A stretch of DNA of 64,000 nt, taken from Acidobacteriota bacterium (lineage in GTDB: Bacteria; Acidobacteriota; Terriglobia; Acidiferrales; UBA7541). The translations under genes were made by a program, and so were the position numbers. The notes below the pieces were generated by a model. That model searched no databases. It was not told where the DNA came from and saw nothing but the letters and a program-made list of their open reading frames with translations. The stretch covers positions 62,001 to 126,000 of the forward strand of contig QHYK01000041.1 of the NCBI GenBank assembly GCA_003224085.1. Direction: 5' to 3'. Shown piece after piece: positions 34,630 to 44,781 of this stretch (the first letter of the stretch is position 1; each line of letters starts with the position of its first letter).

Positions 34630-37600
34630 TTAGAAATTAAGCTTTAGGCCTAGCTGCATGACGCGATTCGGTTCGCCAATAGCGATCACCGTTGCCGAGG
34701 ATGGCAGTGAAGCCGAGACGCAGCAAGTCCGGGCGAAAATACTGCTCTGCACGCTGGGCGACCCGGATGTCGCGTTCCGCGGATTTTCCCAGTTAGTGTG
34801 GTTCAGCACGTTGAAGACTTCGGCCCGGAACTGCAGCTTAAAGCGCTCCGTCAGGCCGAAATTTTTCAGCAGGCCAGAATCCAGATTCCAGAAGTTCGGT
34901 CCCTGCACGATGTTGCGTCCATTACCTTGCTGTCCTGGAGGCGGGATGCAGAAAAACGTCTGCGTGCCGGTGACGTTGACGCAGTTGTAGTTTGGATCCG
35001 CAGGGTTGGTAATGAGCTGCCCGACATTGTACATCACCGGGCCCTCCACCCCGCTCACGAACTGTACGTGGCCCTTGTCTAGGGGGCCTCGCACCTGTGC
35101 GAAGCTGACGTGCGCGCCGTTGGCGGTTAGCGAACCGCTGGTAATGCTGTAAGGCTCGCCGCTCTGGTAGGTAAAGATGCCGGTGTAGGACCAGCCGCCA
35201 ATGATTTGGTTCGCCCAGCTTGGTGCGGACGAAGCGAACCTTCTGCCCTTGCCGATCGGAAATTCGTACAGCAAGTTGGCCAGCAACACGTGCGTGTTGT
35301 TGAAATCGGAAAGGGCGCGATCAAGGCGCCAGTTGTGGATATCCGTCGGAGTGCGGCTGTTCGTCGTGCTCAAGCCGCCGCCGGTGGCAGCGCCGGTTGG
35401 GTCGATAGACATGTCGTCAATAGACTTGCTAAAGGTGTACGAGAAAGCTAGGTCCAATCCTTGTTCGAAACGCCGCCGCGCGGCAATGAACAAACCGTGG
35501 TAGTAGGAATCACCACCCGAATCCTGGAAGAAGATTTGACCGAACTGCGGACTCGGCCGGAAGAAATTGGCCGGGAATCCGTGTGCAGTGATGGCGTTCG
35601 CGCCGGTCAACCCATCGGCAAAATTTGCGAAACTGCCGATATTGAACGTGTCGAAATCAGAGGTTCTACTGTTCAGGTTGGCGGCAGACATCATCTGCAA
35701 CAGCAAAGTTGGCGTCTGGCCGGTGACACCGGTCGGGCAGCCGGTCCCATCTGGCTTGCACCCAAGCTGACGGTTGTTCATGGCGATGTCGAAGTCACTC
35801 AAGAAGCTCGCTCCGTTAATGGAAACCTGGTTCAAATCATAGGCTCTGTAAAGGTGCGTCCCGCGCTTTCCGATGTAGCCAATTTCCGCCACGAAATGCT
35901 TCGGAAGCTCGCGTTGTACGGTCAAATCCCACTCGTGGACCGAGGGATTCTTGATGTTTGGATCGAATGCTCCCACTGCGGGAGCCTGGGTGCTCGGCTG
36001 AGCGACCGGGGACAACGCCGCCGAAGGCGTAATCGTCGGAGTCGGCACGGTCACGGGAAACCCCGCGGAGATCCGCGCTCCTGGATTCGCGACCAGCTCC
36101 GGCGGGACCACACAGCCATTGGTTACTGTTGCCGGTCCGGATGTGGGGATGTTTACTAGGCAATTTAACAAGAAACCAGGCATCTTGCCGGCCATCGCCG
36201 TTACCTGGAACGTGGACAGCGTGTCAAAAAGCCACGAGTAGCCAGCTCGCACCGAGGTGTTACTGTCAGGAGACCACGCAACCCCTATGCGCGGACCGAC
36301 CGAGCCGATATTGTCATTTTTGAACCAGCGGTCAGCCTTCACATACGTGACTGTGCCTTGTGATCCGTCGGGAAACACGTTCGGAACCAGAGATTGCTTG
36401 GCGTCATAAGGCGCCGGATTGTACTCCCATCGGATGCCCAAGTTGAGGGTAAGGTTTGCCCGCAGCTTCCATTCGTCTTGTAAATAAGAATCGTACTGGT
36501 GGGCACGCGTGTAAACCGTGGCGAAATTCGTGCTTCCGTACGTGTCCCGGCCGAAGTTGGCGAGGAAGGCCTGTTGGATGCGGCTCGGGATTCCCGCCAA
36601 TTCGTCAATGGTCTGCTGGAGACGATTGATGTCAGTCGAATTTGGCTTCGTTGTCGTGTCAGTTCCTATCTGCGCCGGAATATTGTTGAATCCTCCCAGG
36701 CGGTTGCTACGGTTGAATCGAATGATCGGCTCGACTACGCTGCCGCCGAAGAAACCCCGGCTGTCATTGTGAATGTAGAACCGGAAGTTGATTCCAGCAC
36801 GAACGGTGTGTTTGCCGTGAATCCACGTTAGGTTGTCCACGACTTGCGGCGTTGTGATCGCGCGTTCAGTGTGGGGTGAGAGACAATACGGTCCATCGAC
36901 ATTCAGCGTCGAGCCCAGCACGCAATCATCTGCCCAGATGGGCACCTTCTGGGGATTCGGAAAGTTGGGGTTGGATTCGCCGAAGGTGAATAGGAACGCG
37001 AAGCGGTTGAATCCGGCGGTGAGCTCATTCACCAACGTCGGCGAGAAATTGTGCCGGTAACTGATTGCCAGATTCTTGCCCAGCCGGTTTACCTCGCCGA
37101 GCGGAGGGAAACCCGGATACACTGCGGGCCGCGCGTTTAGGAAATCGCCCTGCTTCGTATCGAACGTATTCTGCAGCCAGCGAACGAAGACGCTGTCGTT
37201 GGGACCAAAAGTGTGATCCACGCGCACGTAGTAGTTCGGTCCCTTGAACTGGGAAGGCGGGTTCCAGTTGAATCCGGCTTGATTGAGTCCGTCACCCAGG
37301 CTGAAAGCGTTAGCGGCCGGCAAGCTATTCATCAGCGCCAGCACAGCCGGATCTCCGCCGATCCCCTGTGGATCGTTGGCCAAGATGTTATAGCTGTCGA
37401 CGCAGTTGCCGACGATCGTCGAGCCGTTGCACACCGGGACACCGGGCTTCAGATTCCCGTTAGCGTCCACCAGGAGCGGCGAATTGCGTGTAACCGTTGC
37501 GCCGCCCACGTTAATCGACCCGCGCACAAACCGAAAAATCCCAGTGCGTGCCAGCGCCGTGTACACGGTTGGCGCCCCAAATCCCGCGATGCCCACATTA

Positions 37601-38544
37601 GTGGCAGAGATGGGCTCTGTCTGGTTAATCTGGTTGTTCTGAAAGCTGCCGAAGAAAAACGTTCTGTTCTTGATGATCGGGCCACCGACAGCAAAGCCGT
37701 ACTCATTGAGCTTCAGCTCAGGGCGTTTTTTGCCTTCATAATTGCTGAACCATTCGTTGGCGTTATAGTCCGTGTTGCGGTTGAAGTAGAACACCGAGCC
37801 GTGAATCGCATTGGTGCCGGCTCTGGTAGCTACAATGACGTTCGCTCCGCTATTGCGGCCTTGTTCAGCAGTGGCGCCCAGCGTGACAGTGCGGAACTCC
37901 TGGACATTGTCGGGATTCAGCCGCTGGATATTGCCTTGTGGGTTGGGCACCGTGGACTCGTTGGCGTCAATGCCGTCAATCGTGACGTTATGCGAGCGGT
38001 CACGGGAACCAAATACGTGCGTGCCCGAGCCTGCGCCGTTGGTGGTGCGCTGCACCACGCCCGGCTCCAGCGTCAGCAGGGCCAGTGGGTTGCGTCCGTT
38101 CAGCGGCAGGTCCTGCACCTGCTTGGTGTCCATAATGTCGCTTACCGTCGCGTTAGAGGTTTCCAGGCGTTGATAGTTCGATTCCACTACTTCTACGGAC
38201 TGCCCCACAGTCCCCAATCTTAAGGTCACGTCTACAACCAGTGGCGTACCGACCGTCAGGATGTTGTGAACGCTGGTAAAGGTTTGGAACCCGGTAAGCG
38301 ATACGGTGATGCTGTAACTTCCCGGAGTCAGCGATGCGAACGAAAAATTGCCAGAACTCGTTGTGTTTTGACTGAACACTACGCCCGTTTCTTCGTTCTT
38401 CGCTTCGACTTTCGCGTTGGCTACGACTGCGCCGGATGCATCTGTTACGGCTCCGGTGACCGATGACGTGCTGACTTGTGCTGAAACGAAAGAGACACTT
38501 AAAAGCACCAAGACCAGAAGTAAGGCAGCGTGCTTTCTTGCCAT
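34630..38544 (-). CDS. TonB-dependent receptor, Oar type
   Basis: A 1304-residue outer-membrane receptor: signal peptide (ALLLVLVLLSVSFVSAQ), carboxypeptidase-regulatory-like domain (GAVTDASGAVVANAKVEAKN, GNFSFASLTPGSYSITVSLT), plug (QDLPLNGRNPLALLTLEPGV, SHNVTIDGIDANES) and long barrel ending QLGLKLNF. Typical size for Acidobacteria SusC/Oar-like receptors. The flanks on both sides carry DUF932 fragments, so the gene may have entered this site or may split an older element. Confidence 0.95.
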   Translation of the reverse strand: MARKHAALLLVLVLLSVSFVSAQVSTSSVTGAVTDASGAVVANAKVEAKNEETGVVFSQNTTSSGNFSFASLTPGSYSITVSLTGFQTFTSVHNILTVGTPLVVDVTLRLGTVGQSVEVVESNYQRLETSNATVSDIMDTKQVQDLPLNGRNPLALLTLEPGVVQRTTNGAGSGTHVFGSRDRSHNVTIDGIDANESTVPNPQGNIQRLNPDNVQEFRTVTLGATAEQGRNSGANVIVATRAGTNAIHGSVFYFNRNTDYNANEWFSNYEGKKRPELKLNEYGFAVGGPIIKNRTFFFGSFQNNQINQTEPISATNVGIAGFGAPTVYTALARTGIFRFVRGSINVGGATVTRNSPLLVDANGNLKPGVPVCNGSTIVGNCVDSYNILANDPQGIGGDPAVLALMNSLPAANAFSLGDGLNQAGFNWNPPSQFKGPNYYVRVDHTFGPNDSVFVRWLQNTFDTKQGDFLNARPAVYPGFPPLGEVNRLGKNLAISYRHNFSPTLVNELTAGFNRFAFLFTFGESNPNFPNPQKVPIWADDCVLGSTLNVDGPYCLSPHTERAITTPQVVDNLTWIHGKHTVRAGINFRFYIHNDSRGFFGGSVVEPIIRFNRSNRLGGFNNIPAQIGTDTTTKPNSTDINRLQQTIDELAGIPSRIQQAFLANFGRDTYGSTNFATVYTRAHQYDSYLQDEWKLRANLTLNLGIRWEYNPAPYDAKQSLVPNVFPDGSQGTVTYVKADRWFKNDNIGSVGPRIGVAWSPDSNTSVRAGYSWLFDTLSTFQVTAMAGKMPGFLLNCLVNIPTSGPATVTNGCVVPPELVANPGARISAGFPVTVPTPTITPSAALSPVAQPSTQAPAVGAFDPNIKNPSVHEWDLTVQRELPKHFVAEIGYIGKRGTHLYRAYDLNQVSINGASFLSDFDIAMNNRQLGCKPDGTGCPTGVTGQTPTLLLQMMSAANLNSRTSDFDTFNIGSFANFADGLTGANAITAHGFPANFFRPSPQFGQIFFQDSGGDSYYHGLFIAARRRFEQGLDLAFSYTFSKSIDDMSIDPTGAATGGGLSTTNSRTPTDIHNWRLDRALSDFNNTHVLLANLLYEFPIGKGRRFASSAPSWANQIIGGWSYTGIFTYQSGEPYSITSGSLTANGAHVSFAQVRGPLDKGHVQFVSGVEGPVMYNVGQLITNPADPNYNCVNVTGTQTFFCIPPPGQQGNGRNIVQGPNFWNLDSGLLKNFGLTERFKLQFRAEVFNVLNHTNWENPRNATSGSPSVQSSIFARTCCVSASLPSSATVIAIGEPNRVMQLGLKLNF

Positions 38545-38816
38545 GGAACACCCCCGTCCATTACTCGCAGAATGCTGAGAGCCCTACTGGGCGTGAGCGA
38601 TCGGCGACCGGACCTGGCAAACTGCGAACTTCCTGGCCTATTTACTCTGCAAATTCGATTTAGTCAACATCCAGATTGAGTCGTAGCGTGCGTTGGCCAC
38701 AGCTTTCGCTGGTCGAATAGAAACCGTGAAGAAATCTCTCAAACCGTTCCTTCCGGCGACAAATTTCGTAAGTACGATTCCGGCAATGCTTGAACCAACG
38801 AGCGTGACCGTGAACA
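38545..38816. other. Upstream region of the TonB receptor
   Basis: Contains the receptor's 5' untranslated and promoter region; no gene seen and no promoter that I would place with confidence. Confidence 0.35.
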
Positions 38817-39376
38817 TCAGCGGGCCATCAAGGGTAGGAACGGTCTCTCTGAGGATGAGTTTTGAATCGGCTCGAAGTTCCGTTGCATGCGGTCCACTCC
38901 AACCGAGAGGATGTCCACGAGGCTAAGGTGCTTTGTGTGCTTGGCGAGCACGGGCGTGAAAGCGCCGTGGAATGCCATATTGTCACACACCAGTGAGGGC
39001 GAGGCGCATGGACTTGTCGTTTGAGTTTCGGACGCCGATTGAGAATCAGCATCCATCGAAGGTAGTTTCAAGGTCGAGGACTCCGAACATCTTCATGCCG
39101 TCTCACGGCGTATTCCTCCCGCACGACCGAGATCTGTCGGAAGCTCAGCGTTTCGACCAGCGCTCCAACAATTTCGACGTGCGGAAGGGGTTGATGGGTT
39201 GCGCTCGCCGCAGGCGTCGGGATCACCTTTAATTCTTCTCGGGTGATTTTCGAACTGCCGCAGTGCGCCAAGAGTTCCAGACTGTTCCATTGTGTCGTTC
39301 TCCTTTCATCCGCGGAGTGACGCAACCCCCAAGACGGGGACTTCGGATTTTCGCTAAGAAAGTGAGCAGGCCACAT
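38817..39376 (-). pseudogene. DUF932 pseudogene
   Basis: Three pieces in different frames reproduce a DUF932 protein: SSKITREELKVIPTPAASAT with HVEIVGALVETLSFRQISVV, then MKMFGVLDLETTFDGC (stop) FSIGVRNSNDKSMRLAL, then VCDNMAFHGAFTPVLAKHTK with LVDILSVGVDRMQRNFEP. At least one frameshift near 39100 and one stop near 39060. DUF932 proteins are common in conjugative plasmids and phages; function unknown. Confidence 0.75.
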
Positions 39377-39574
39377 CCAATTAACATTTCGCGGCGAGGG
39401 TCGATCGGGAGAATCAGGTTGGGAGGGACGCTAGACAGAGAACGCGCACCTTCTCTGAGCGTGAAGCGGGACACGCGCGTGCGGTGACTAACAGGGCTTC
39501 TCTAAAGGAGATTATTCCGGGTCAAGCCTAGAACATGAGGCAGCAGGCTCATATTCATATGAAAGGAGGGATTC

Positions 39575-39778
39575 CTATTTTGATTCCGCGCCCAAGAGGA
39601 TCAATTGCGCCCGCAATTCATCGGAGGGGATTTCCACCACCTTGCCATCACGCCAGACGTAGATTCGCAACCCTGCTCGCGCGTACTCCTCAATCGCCTT
39701 TTTGAAGGCCACCTTGAGCGCCATCAGACCGCGTTCGGACATTGGCAATTCGACGACATTGGGAGGCTCTTTAATCAT
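39575..39778 (-). CDS. Small conserved hypothetical protein
   Basis: A 67-residue protein from ATG 39778 (MIKEPPNVVELPMSERGLMA, LKVAFKKAIEEYARAGLRIY, VWRDGKVVEIPSDELRAQ). A helix followed by a beta-hairpin; GGAAAG lies upstream. It looks like a small antitoxin- or regulator-sized protein but has no identified partner. An in-frame start further upstream would add unrelated sequence. Confidence 0.5.
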   Translation of the reverse strand: MIKEPPNVVELPMSERGLMALKVAFKKAIEEYARAGLRIYVWRDGKVVEIPSDELRAQLILLGAESK

Positions 39779-39915
39779 GGCTTTCCGTACAGAACCATTA
39801 AGTCTCCCACAACTTATCTTCGACTGCCTCGCATGTCCGCTGGACAAGTTATGGCGATTCCAGTGGCTCGTTTCCAGTTGGGGCAGCAATTCCTAAAAAG
39901 ACCAGAACGGCGCGA

Positions 39916-40165
39916 TTAAGCCGGCACCATATCCTCGTCAGCAAGACGACCAACATTCACGCCGATTTTTGTTTTCTGAACAGTCGTGACCTTATCCACC
40001 ATCAAGCGACAAACAGCTCGCAGTCCGTTGCTCGCGCTCGGCTTAATGAGGAGCCGAAAAAGAGGAGCATCGGTTGGATCGGTCACCTTGGAGAATCACC
40101 ACCGGACGCGGTTTTCCTGCGTAGTCCTTTCCACCAGAAACGGTCCAAATCGCGCCGCGCTTCAC
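39916..40165 (-). pseudogene. mazF: MazF-type toxin with internal deletion
   Basis: From GTG 40165 the frame reads VKRGAIWTVSGGKDYAGKPR, PVVILQ, the MazF N-terminus. The rest of MazF follows in another frame (VTDPTDAPLFRLLIKPSASN, RLMVDKVTTVQKTKIG, VGRLADEDM) to TAA at 39918-39916. About 15-20 residues between VVILQ and TDPTDAP are missing together with the reading frame. The toxin is therefore inactive. It overlaps the MazE-like antitoxin by GTGA. Confidence 0.75.
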
Positions 40166-40386
40166 TTCCCGCCCCAATCGGAGACGGCGTCGATAAAGTC
40201 CTGGTCCTCCTTGGCATGGGGACTGCTGGCAACAGCCAGGGACTGCCTGCGTGCCTCTGCGACGAAAATGGGCGAGCGCATGTCGGGCACCCAGATCTGG
40301 ATGGGCCGTAAGCCTTGTTGTCGCAATCGCTTGCGATGTGCTCTGACCTTGTCGCGAGACGACTTGGATCGACTTCGTGTTCCCAT
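40162..40386 (-). CDS. mazE: MazE-like antitoxin (DUF3018 type)
   Basis: A 74-residue protein: RDKVRAHRKRLRQQGLRPIQ, IWVPDMRSPIFVAEARRQSL, then HAKEDQDFIDAVSDW. The motif 'RAHR..LR..GLRPIQ.WVPD' is diagnostic of the DUF3018 antitoxins that precede MazF. It is intact while its toxin is broken. Coupled by overlap to the following mazF. Confidence 0.8.
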   Translation of the reverse strand: MGTRSRSKSSRDKVRAHRKRLRQQGLRPIQIWVPDMRSPIFVAEARRQSLAVASSPHAKEDQDFIDAVSDWGGK

Positions 40387-40600
40387 ATCTACCTCCGTAA
40401 CAGGTTACATGTAACCTAACACAACTGGCCGCCGATAACTCCGCCCCAATCGCAACAAACTACTCCCGCTTGGCGTTGATCCGACCGCGAATCCGGGAGA
40501 GCAGCTGGATGTGTTCGCGCCCACGGGCGCAGAACCACCGTCAGCTCTGCCGGCGACCGCACGCGCGCACTCCGGACTTCTGTGGATTTGACTCGTGCAG

Positions 40601-40735
40601 GAGGCCATCCTGCGGCAACCGACTCGACGCGCGTGCTGCGTATTCCGGGATTTAAGAATAGGAAGTACGAGACGGAGTTTCTGGTGCAAGCAGAAAAGCA
40701 TGCAGACCGCGTCTCATCTGCTGGATTTCCCGCTG
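40601..40735 (+). pseudogene. RepB-like primase remnant
   Basis: Encodes HPAATDSTRVLRIPGFKN and RKYETEFLVQAEKHADRV, nearly the same as the intact primase (23085-23220); the DNA also aligns closely. After 'HADRV' the frame shifts. It is a second trace of a related conjugative element, about 17 kb from the intact one. Confidence 0.75.
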
Positions 40736-41439
40736 CCGAGCGACCCTACGCAGAGCGACTTCAGGCTGCGTCGCCAAGCGGCGCTGCTCACTGCGTCACC
40801 ATCAAATCGTCCGTCGCTGCTCACGAGTGGGGTACTCGGCTTGCCTACGCATGCCCCCGCGCACAGGCGGCCAAGAGAACCCGCCACCGAATCGGAAGCT
40901 ATGTGAGAAAGCAGCTGGAAACTATAACCGATGCAAATGAGTGGAACTGTAAACGGTCCGGCTACTGCTCAAAATTTCTTCACTTTCTCATGCGCGCCGA
41001 CAGTCCCTGAGAATCGGACGATAGTCAGGGGTTCCGAAGCCCGCGGCGCGATTCCAAGCCACATGCGCCAAGAGTAGCGCAGCATGAGCCGCCTCCGACG
41101 ACGGTTGCGCCTCGGGCTGCCTGAGCACAGTACACGCCATCTTCTTGATGATATCCGAAAGGGGACGCCTGATGGCTTATCTCCGCATCTTTCGTTCTCG
41201 TCCGCGCGCTCGGCGGGACCGAGGAATTATGGGCTCAAACGTCAGACGGTCAACGGTGGTGACGAATGGTTACCAATGGTGACGACTAACGTCCAGGCTT
41301 TCGTTTTCAGCGCCACTGCTTCGTTCCCCATCAACGCTACCCATTCCATGCGAATGGCATCATCGCGACACTCTCCTTCGCGCACCATTCGTCGGACCTG
41401 CCATACTACCTTACCGAATCTCTCAGGTCAGGAGGCACA
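40736..41439. other. Decayed primase tail and non-coding stretch
   Basis: The first ~200 bp may be the out-of-frame continuation of the primase remnant. From about 41000 on I see no gene; a short near-repeat (TGGTGACGA / TGGTTACCA / TGGTGACGA) occurs near 41260. Confidence 0.35.
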
Positions 41440-42222
41440 GTGCGCTACGCGGAATTCCGTGACCGACTCGAAAATGCTCTTCGGGAAGTGGGCCTGTTCG
41501 TCCATGACGCCGATCGCGTTGAGACTATCAACCTCGCGGACACCGTGCGGCATTGGAAAGTCTATATCAGTAGATCCGCACCTCCGAGCGCGGAACCGTT
41601 CTCCGTTTCGGCCAAGATCAGCTTCCGGTGGACCCCGTTCGATGCGGCTCGATCCTACACGTGCGAGGAAGACCTTTACCTGCAACTTGTTGGGAGGAGG
41701 CAACCGCCTAGGACTGCACGCAGGTGGACGAGGGTAGACCTCTCCCTCTACGCGAATCTCCCTTACGGTTCGACCACCTCGATGCCCGAGCCCCACGTGT
41801 TCGCTGCTTGGACTACTTCTATTGTGGAGAAGGCTCATGCAGCCTTCAGCGAGATCGAGGAGAGGAAGGGCCACATCGTGGCCGTCCTTGGCGCGCACGG
41901 GGATCTCCAGGTGGAAGTCCGTTGCAAACCGGATGGCATTGTTTCCTTGAAGGGTGTGGCTATCTCTGGATTTCGGATCGTTCGCGTGCCTCGGGTCTGG
42001 GACGATCCCGGGCGTCGCGAGGCGGAGAGGGACCCGCACGCCGAACTTGCCCGACTGGCAGAGACGTTCGAGGCCACTCTCGACGAGTGGACGAAGAGTA
42101 TCTCGGCACTGGCGACCTGGATCCGGTATTCGCCCCCGGCACCCGGAGCGAAGCCAATCGAGCCCTGGTTCGAGGATGAACCCGAGGACGATGATGACCG
42201 CGGGCCGGAGACGATACACTGA
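41440..42222 (+). CDS. Hypothetical protein with acidic tail
   Basis: A 260-residue protein beginning MRYAEFRDRLENALREVGLF, with beta-rich middle (WKVYISRSAPPSAEPFSVSA, ISFRWTPFDAARSYTCEEDL) and a helical C-terminal part ending in an acidic run (EDEPEDDDD). GTG start follows AGGAGG at proper distance, supporting a real gene. No family recognised; adjacent decayed mobile sequences suggest an accessory gene. Confidence 0.65.
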   Translation: MRYAEFRDRLENALREVGLFVHDADRVETINLADTVRHWKVYISRSAPPSAEPFSVSAKISFRWTPFDAARSYTCEEDLYLQLVGRRQPPRTARRWTRVDLSLYANLPYGSTTSMPEPHVFAAWTTSIVEKAHAAFSEIEERKGHIVAVLGAHGDLQVEVRCKPDGIVSLKGVAISGFRIVRVPRVWDDPGRREAERDPHAELARLAETFEATLDEWTKSISALATWIRYSPPAPGAKPIEPWFEDEPEDDDDRGPETIH

Positions 42223-42381
42223 CCACGCGCCCGCCGATCGCCGCTGGTCAGAGGGTAGGTGCGCAGTCGCCGGGGGGAGGTCGATAGCCTTGCATATTTT
42301 CTCACGCGCTGAGAACCAAATGGAACAAGAACAGCCCTATACACGAAAGATTTGATCTTACGTTCCATCGATAATCCCGAT

Positions 42382-42702
42382 TCATTCTCTTCCGCGCAAG
42401 ATGGCTGCCATGATGCGGGGATTGCGACGACTGTGAATCACGGCGATGACGACGAGAGGTTTCTCATCGGGTGCGTAGGCGATGAGGTAATCGCGCATGG
42501 ATTGAAACCGTAGCGGTCGCGAGGTAAGATCGGATCGCATGTGACCCTGGTGGGGAAAGAGCACAAGCTTGCGGATGGCTTCCAGGATGTCCTCCCGGAA
42601 ACGCATGGCAGCGGCAGGATTGTCGTCGGCAATGAACTGCCAGATTTCAGTGATGTCCTGCGCAGCGCCAGGGTGAAGCTCAAATCCCTGGTCATCCGTC
42701 AT
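42382..42702 (-). CDS. parE: ParE-type toxin
   Basis: A 106-residue ParE/RelE-superfamily protein: FELHPGAAQDITEIWQFIAD, then MRFREDILEAIRKLVLFPHQ, and IAVIHSRRNPRIMAAIL (the conserved C-terminal strand with the H.RR.P motif). ParE poisons DNA gyrase. Its start overlaps the ParD-like stop by 4 bp. Confidence 0.88.
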   Translation of the reverse strand: MTDDQGFELHPGAAQDITEIWQFIADDNPAAAMRFREDILEAIRKLVLFPHQGHMRSDLTSRPLRFQSMRDYLIAYAPDEKPLVVIAVIHSRRNPRIMAAILRGRE

Positions 42703-42953
42703 TTCGGGGAGCGCCGCTTGATGAGTTCATCTTCACGACGGCGCAGGTCTCCGAAGAAAGCAGCGCCATCAATCGGCTTGACTCGACCGCTCTTGATGTC
42801 ATCATAACGGCTATCGAGCACGTCGCGCACTTCGGCCACTTCGCTGAGATAAGCAGCCATAGCGTCTTCCACAAGTTCGTCGGTCGGGCGACCACTCTTG
42901 GAAGCCAGTTCGTTTAGGCGTGATTCCGTCTCAGGCTTAAGATGTATTTCCAT
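42699..42953 (-). CDS. parD: ParD-like antitoxin
   Basis: An 84-residue protein from ATG 42953 (MEIHLKPETESRLNELASKS) with a ribbon-helix-helix start (GRPTDELVEDAMAAYLSEVA) and an acidic tail (DLRRREDELIKRRSPK). An upstream in-frame start would add 12 residues. It precedes and overlaps the toxin gene. Confidence 0.8.
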   Translation of the reverse strand: MEIHLKPETESRLNELASKSGRPTDELVEDAMAAYLSEVAEVRDVLDSRYDDIKSGRVKPIDGAAFFGDLRRREDELIKRRSPK

Positions 42954-43067
42954 GGCTTTTAGTGTAAGGACTTGGTCCGGTGCCGTCAAAAGTAATTGCT
43001 TCCACGCGGAGCGGTGGCGATTTCCGCTTTTTCTCGCTGAGCTTCTTGAGACGGAATGGACGGTATA

Positions 43068-44036
43068 TCAGAAGGGCTCGCCAGCGTGCGCAATTGTCTT
43101 TTCAGTGCTGCCGCTCTGCCATGCCACTCCAGCGCGAACGTCGTCGATTAGGAACCGCGCGCCTTGGTTATCGGCAGGATTCAGCCAGAGCATACGTTCG
43201 AAAATGCGCTCGGCCTCCTCGAATCTGCTCAGCCGCCACAGGCACAGCCCAAATCCATTCATACACCGGAGAAATGGCCGGTTGTCGATCCATCCCCACG
43301 GAAGCAGGCCATCGAAGCTTTCGCCGAAAGATAATTCGCCGATCCGAAATCCCAACTCGTAATGCCGAATCGCGACTTTGGGCCAATGATCGAACGCAAT
43401 GTTGCCGAGATGCGCGTGAGCATCGAGGCAGCGGAGATCGGCCTGGCAGAGATCCATCAGAATCTTGCTTGCACCTCCAATATCGCCGCAGTCCTTCCGG
43501 TCGTTGGACTGTATGATGGGGTCGGAAAACAGATCCTCTGTATCCGCTCCCGGCAATACTTGCTCCATTTCAAATTCCGGACGCGGCCCCCACGCGATGA
43601 TTGGTTTGGCCCATTCTTCGATCGGCTCGCTTTCCTCGCCCCAATAGTGCTCGGCCGGATCCCACACGCCTCTCTCTTCCAGTTTCAGAGGGGTAAGGCC
43701 CAGGGCCTGCACGTCGAGCCGCGTAGATTCAATCTCGCCGGACAGATAGGGATTGCCCGCGTACCTCCATTGCTTGCGTGGCCGGACGACCGCAATCTCA
43801 CCGGGAACAACATCCCAAAGGCGACCGGCACGAAGTGTTAATGTGGGTGTGCTTCCGCGCAGACGGCAGCGCGCGGCCTTCTGCTTCACCGAAATTACGA
43901 TCAGCTCCACCAGGCCAGACGGATTGATCGGTACCACAGTGTTAATCGTTGGTTCGCCCCTGATTTTATCCGGGGAGCCCGGAACCGGTCGTTTTGCTGT
44001 TTTCAACAAGCGTGTCTCCCGTGCCGCTCGCCCCAT
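43068..44036 (-). CDS. TPR-like cytoplasmic protein, conserved hypothetical
   Basis: A 322-residue protein without signal peptide. N-terminal beta-rich part (TLTLRAGRLWDVVPGEIAVV), a middle with SEPIEEWAKPIIAWGPRPEF, and a C-terminal helical region with TPR-like pairs (DLRCLDAHAHLGNIAFDHWP, RFEEAERIFERMLWLNPADN). I recall such proteins as conserved 'cytoplasmic' or TPR proteins of unknown role. Confidence 0.65.
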   Translation of the reverse strand: MGRAARETRLLKTAKRPVPGSPDKIRGEPTINTVVPINPSGLVELIVISVKQKAARCRLRGSTPTLTLRAGRLWDVVPGEIAVVRPRKQWRYAGNPYLSGEIESTRLDVQALGLTPLKLEERGVWDPAEHYWGEESEPIEEWAKPIIAWGPRPEFEMEQVLPGADTEDLFSDPIIQSNDRKDCGDIGGASKILMDLCQADLRCLDAHAHLGNIAFDHWPKVAIRHYELGFRIGELSFGESFDGLLPWGWIDNRPFLRCMNGFGLCLWRLSRFEEAERIFERMLWLNPADNQGARFLIDDVRAGVAWQSGSTEKTIAHAGEPF

Positions 44037-44291
44037 CGCATCTTCGCGCGTTCTAAAAACGAAAGTCGTTCGCTGCGTTTCGCGCCGACAGCCAACGCCT
44101 CAAATCCACTGATGACACCGGTATCGCGGTAATGCAATTCGCAAACCCGCTGCGCAGTCTCGCCAGTCCAGCGCGTTGATAGCAGTCTGTGGCGCGCTCG
44201 AAACTGGGTAGTGCGGCATCGTAGCACTTGCTTTTTTGGCGTCAACGATACGCAATCCCCGGGAAATCCCCGGCGGGGGTCCTAATTTGAT

Positions 44292-44700
44292 TTAAGGCTT
44301 TTGCAAAATGATGACTCTCAAAAAATTATCGGAAAAACTGGCATCCCAGCTGCGGGCTACAGTACCAAAAGATTTACTTAGAAGGTTTGCGAGGATTGAC
44401 TCCGGGTCACCAGGTTTGTCCTTGTCGCTGCTTTTCTTGGTTATGATTGTTACACCGAGGGGTTGTGCATGCAGTTTCTCTACTGCGTTCGCTGACATAT
44501 CCTCTGGTATTGCTGTGGAGTGTGGCACTTTCCATCCAGCAGACAGCAGCAAACCACGGATTTCCTCTGCCAACCAAGACGCCTCGCCCATCGCCATTTT
44601 TGTATAAAATCTCTGCCGTAAAGGGTGTGCGTTTTAATGATGCGATAAGCGCCTGCAAAGATTCGTTGCTGTCAAATCTCAATATTCGGGGCAAACGCTT
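44292..44700 (-). pseudogene. Frameshifted small protein
   Basis: Two frames together read a plausible protein: SNESLQALIASLKRTPFTAE, ILYKNGDG, then after one extra base near 44590, EASWLAEEIRGLLLSAGWKV and KLHAQPLGVTIITKKSSD. The frame after the shift could be translated alone from ATG 44597. The single-base change is inferred from continuity of sense only. Confidence 0.45.
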
Positions 44701-44781
44701 GCTTTTATGAATTCCGGATGTTAAACAGTTCGGCAACGGCAGAAGCCAAGACCGCTCGACCGCTACTCGGAGGAGCTGACC

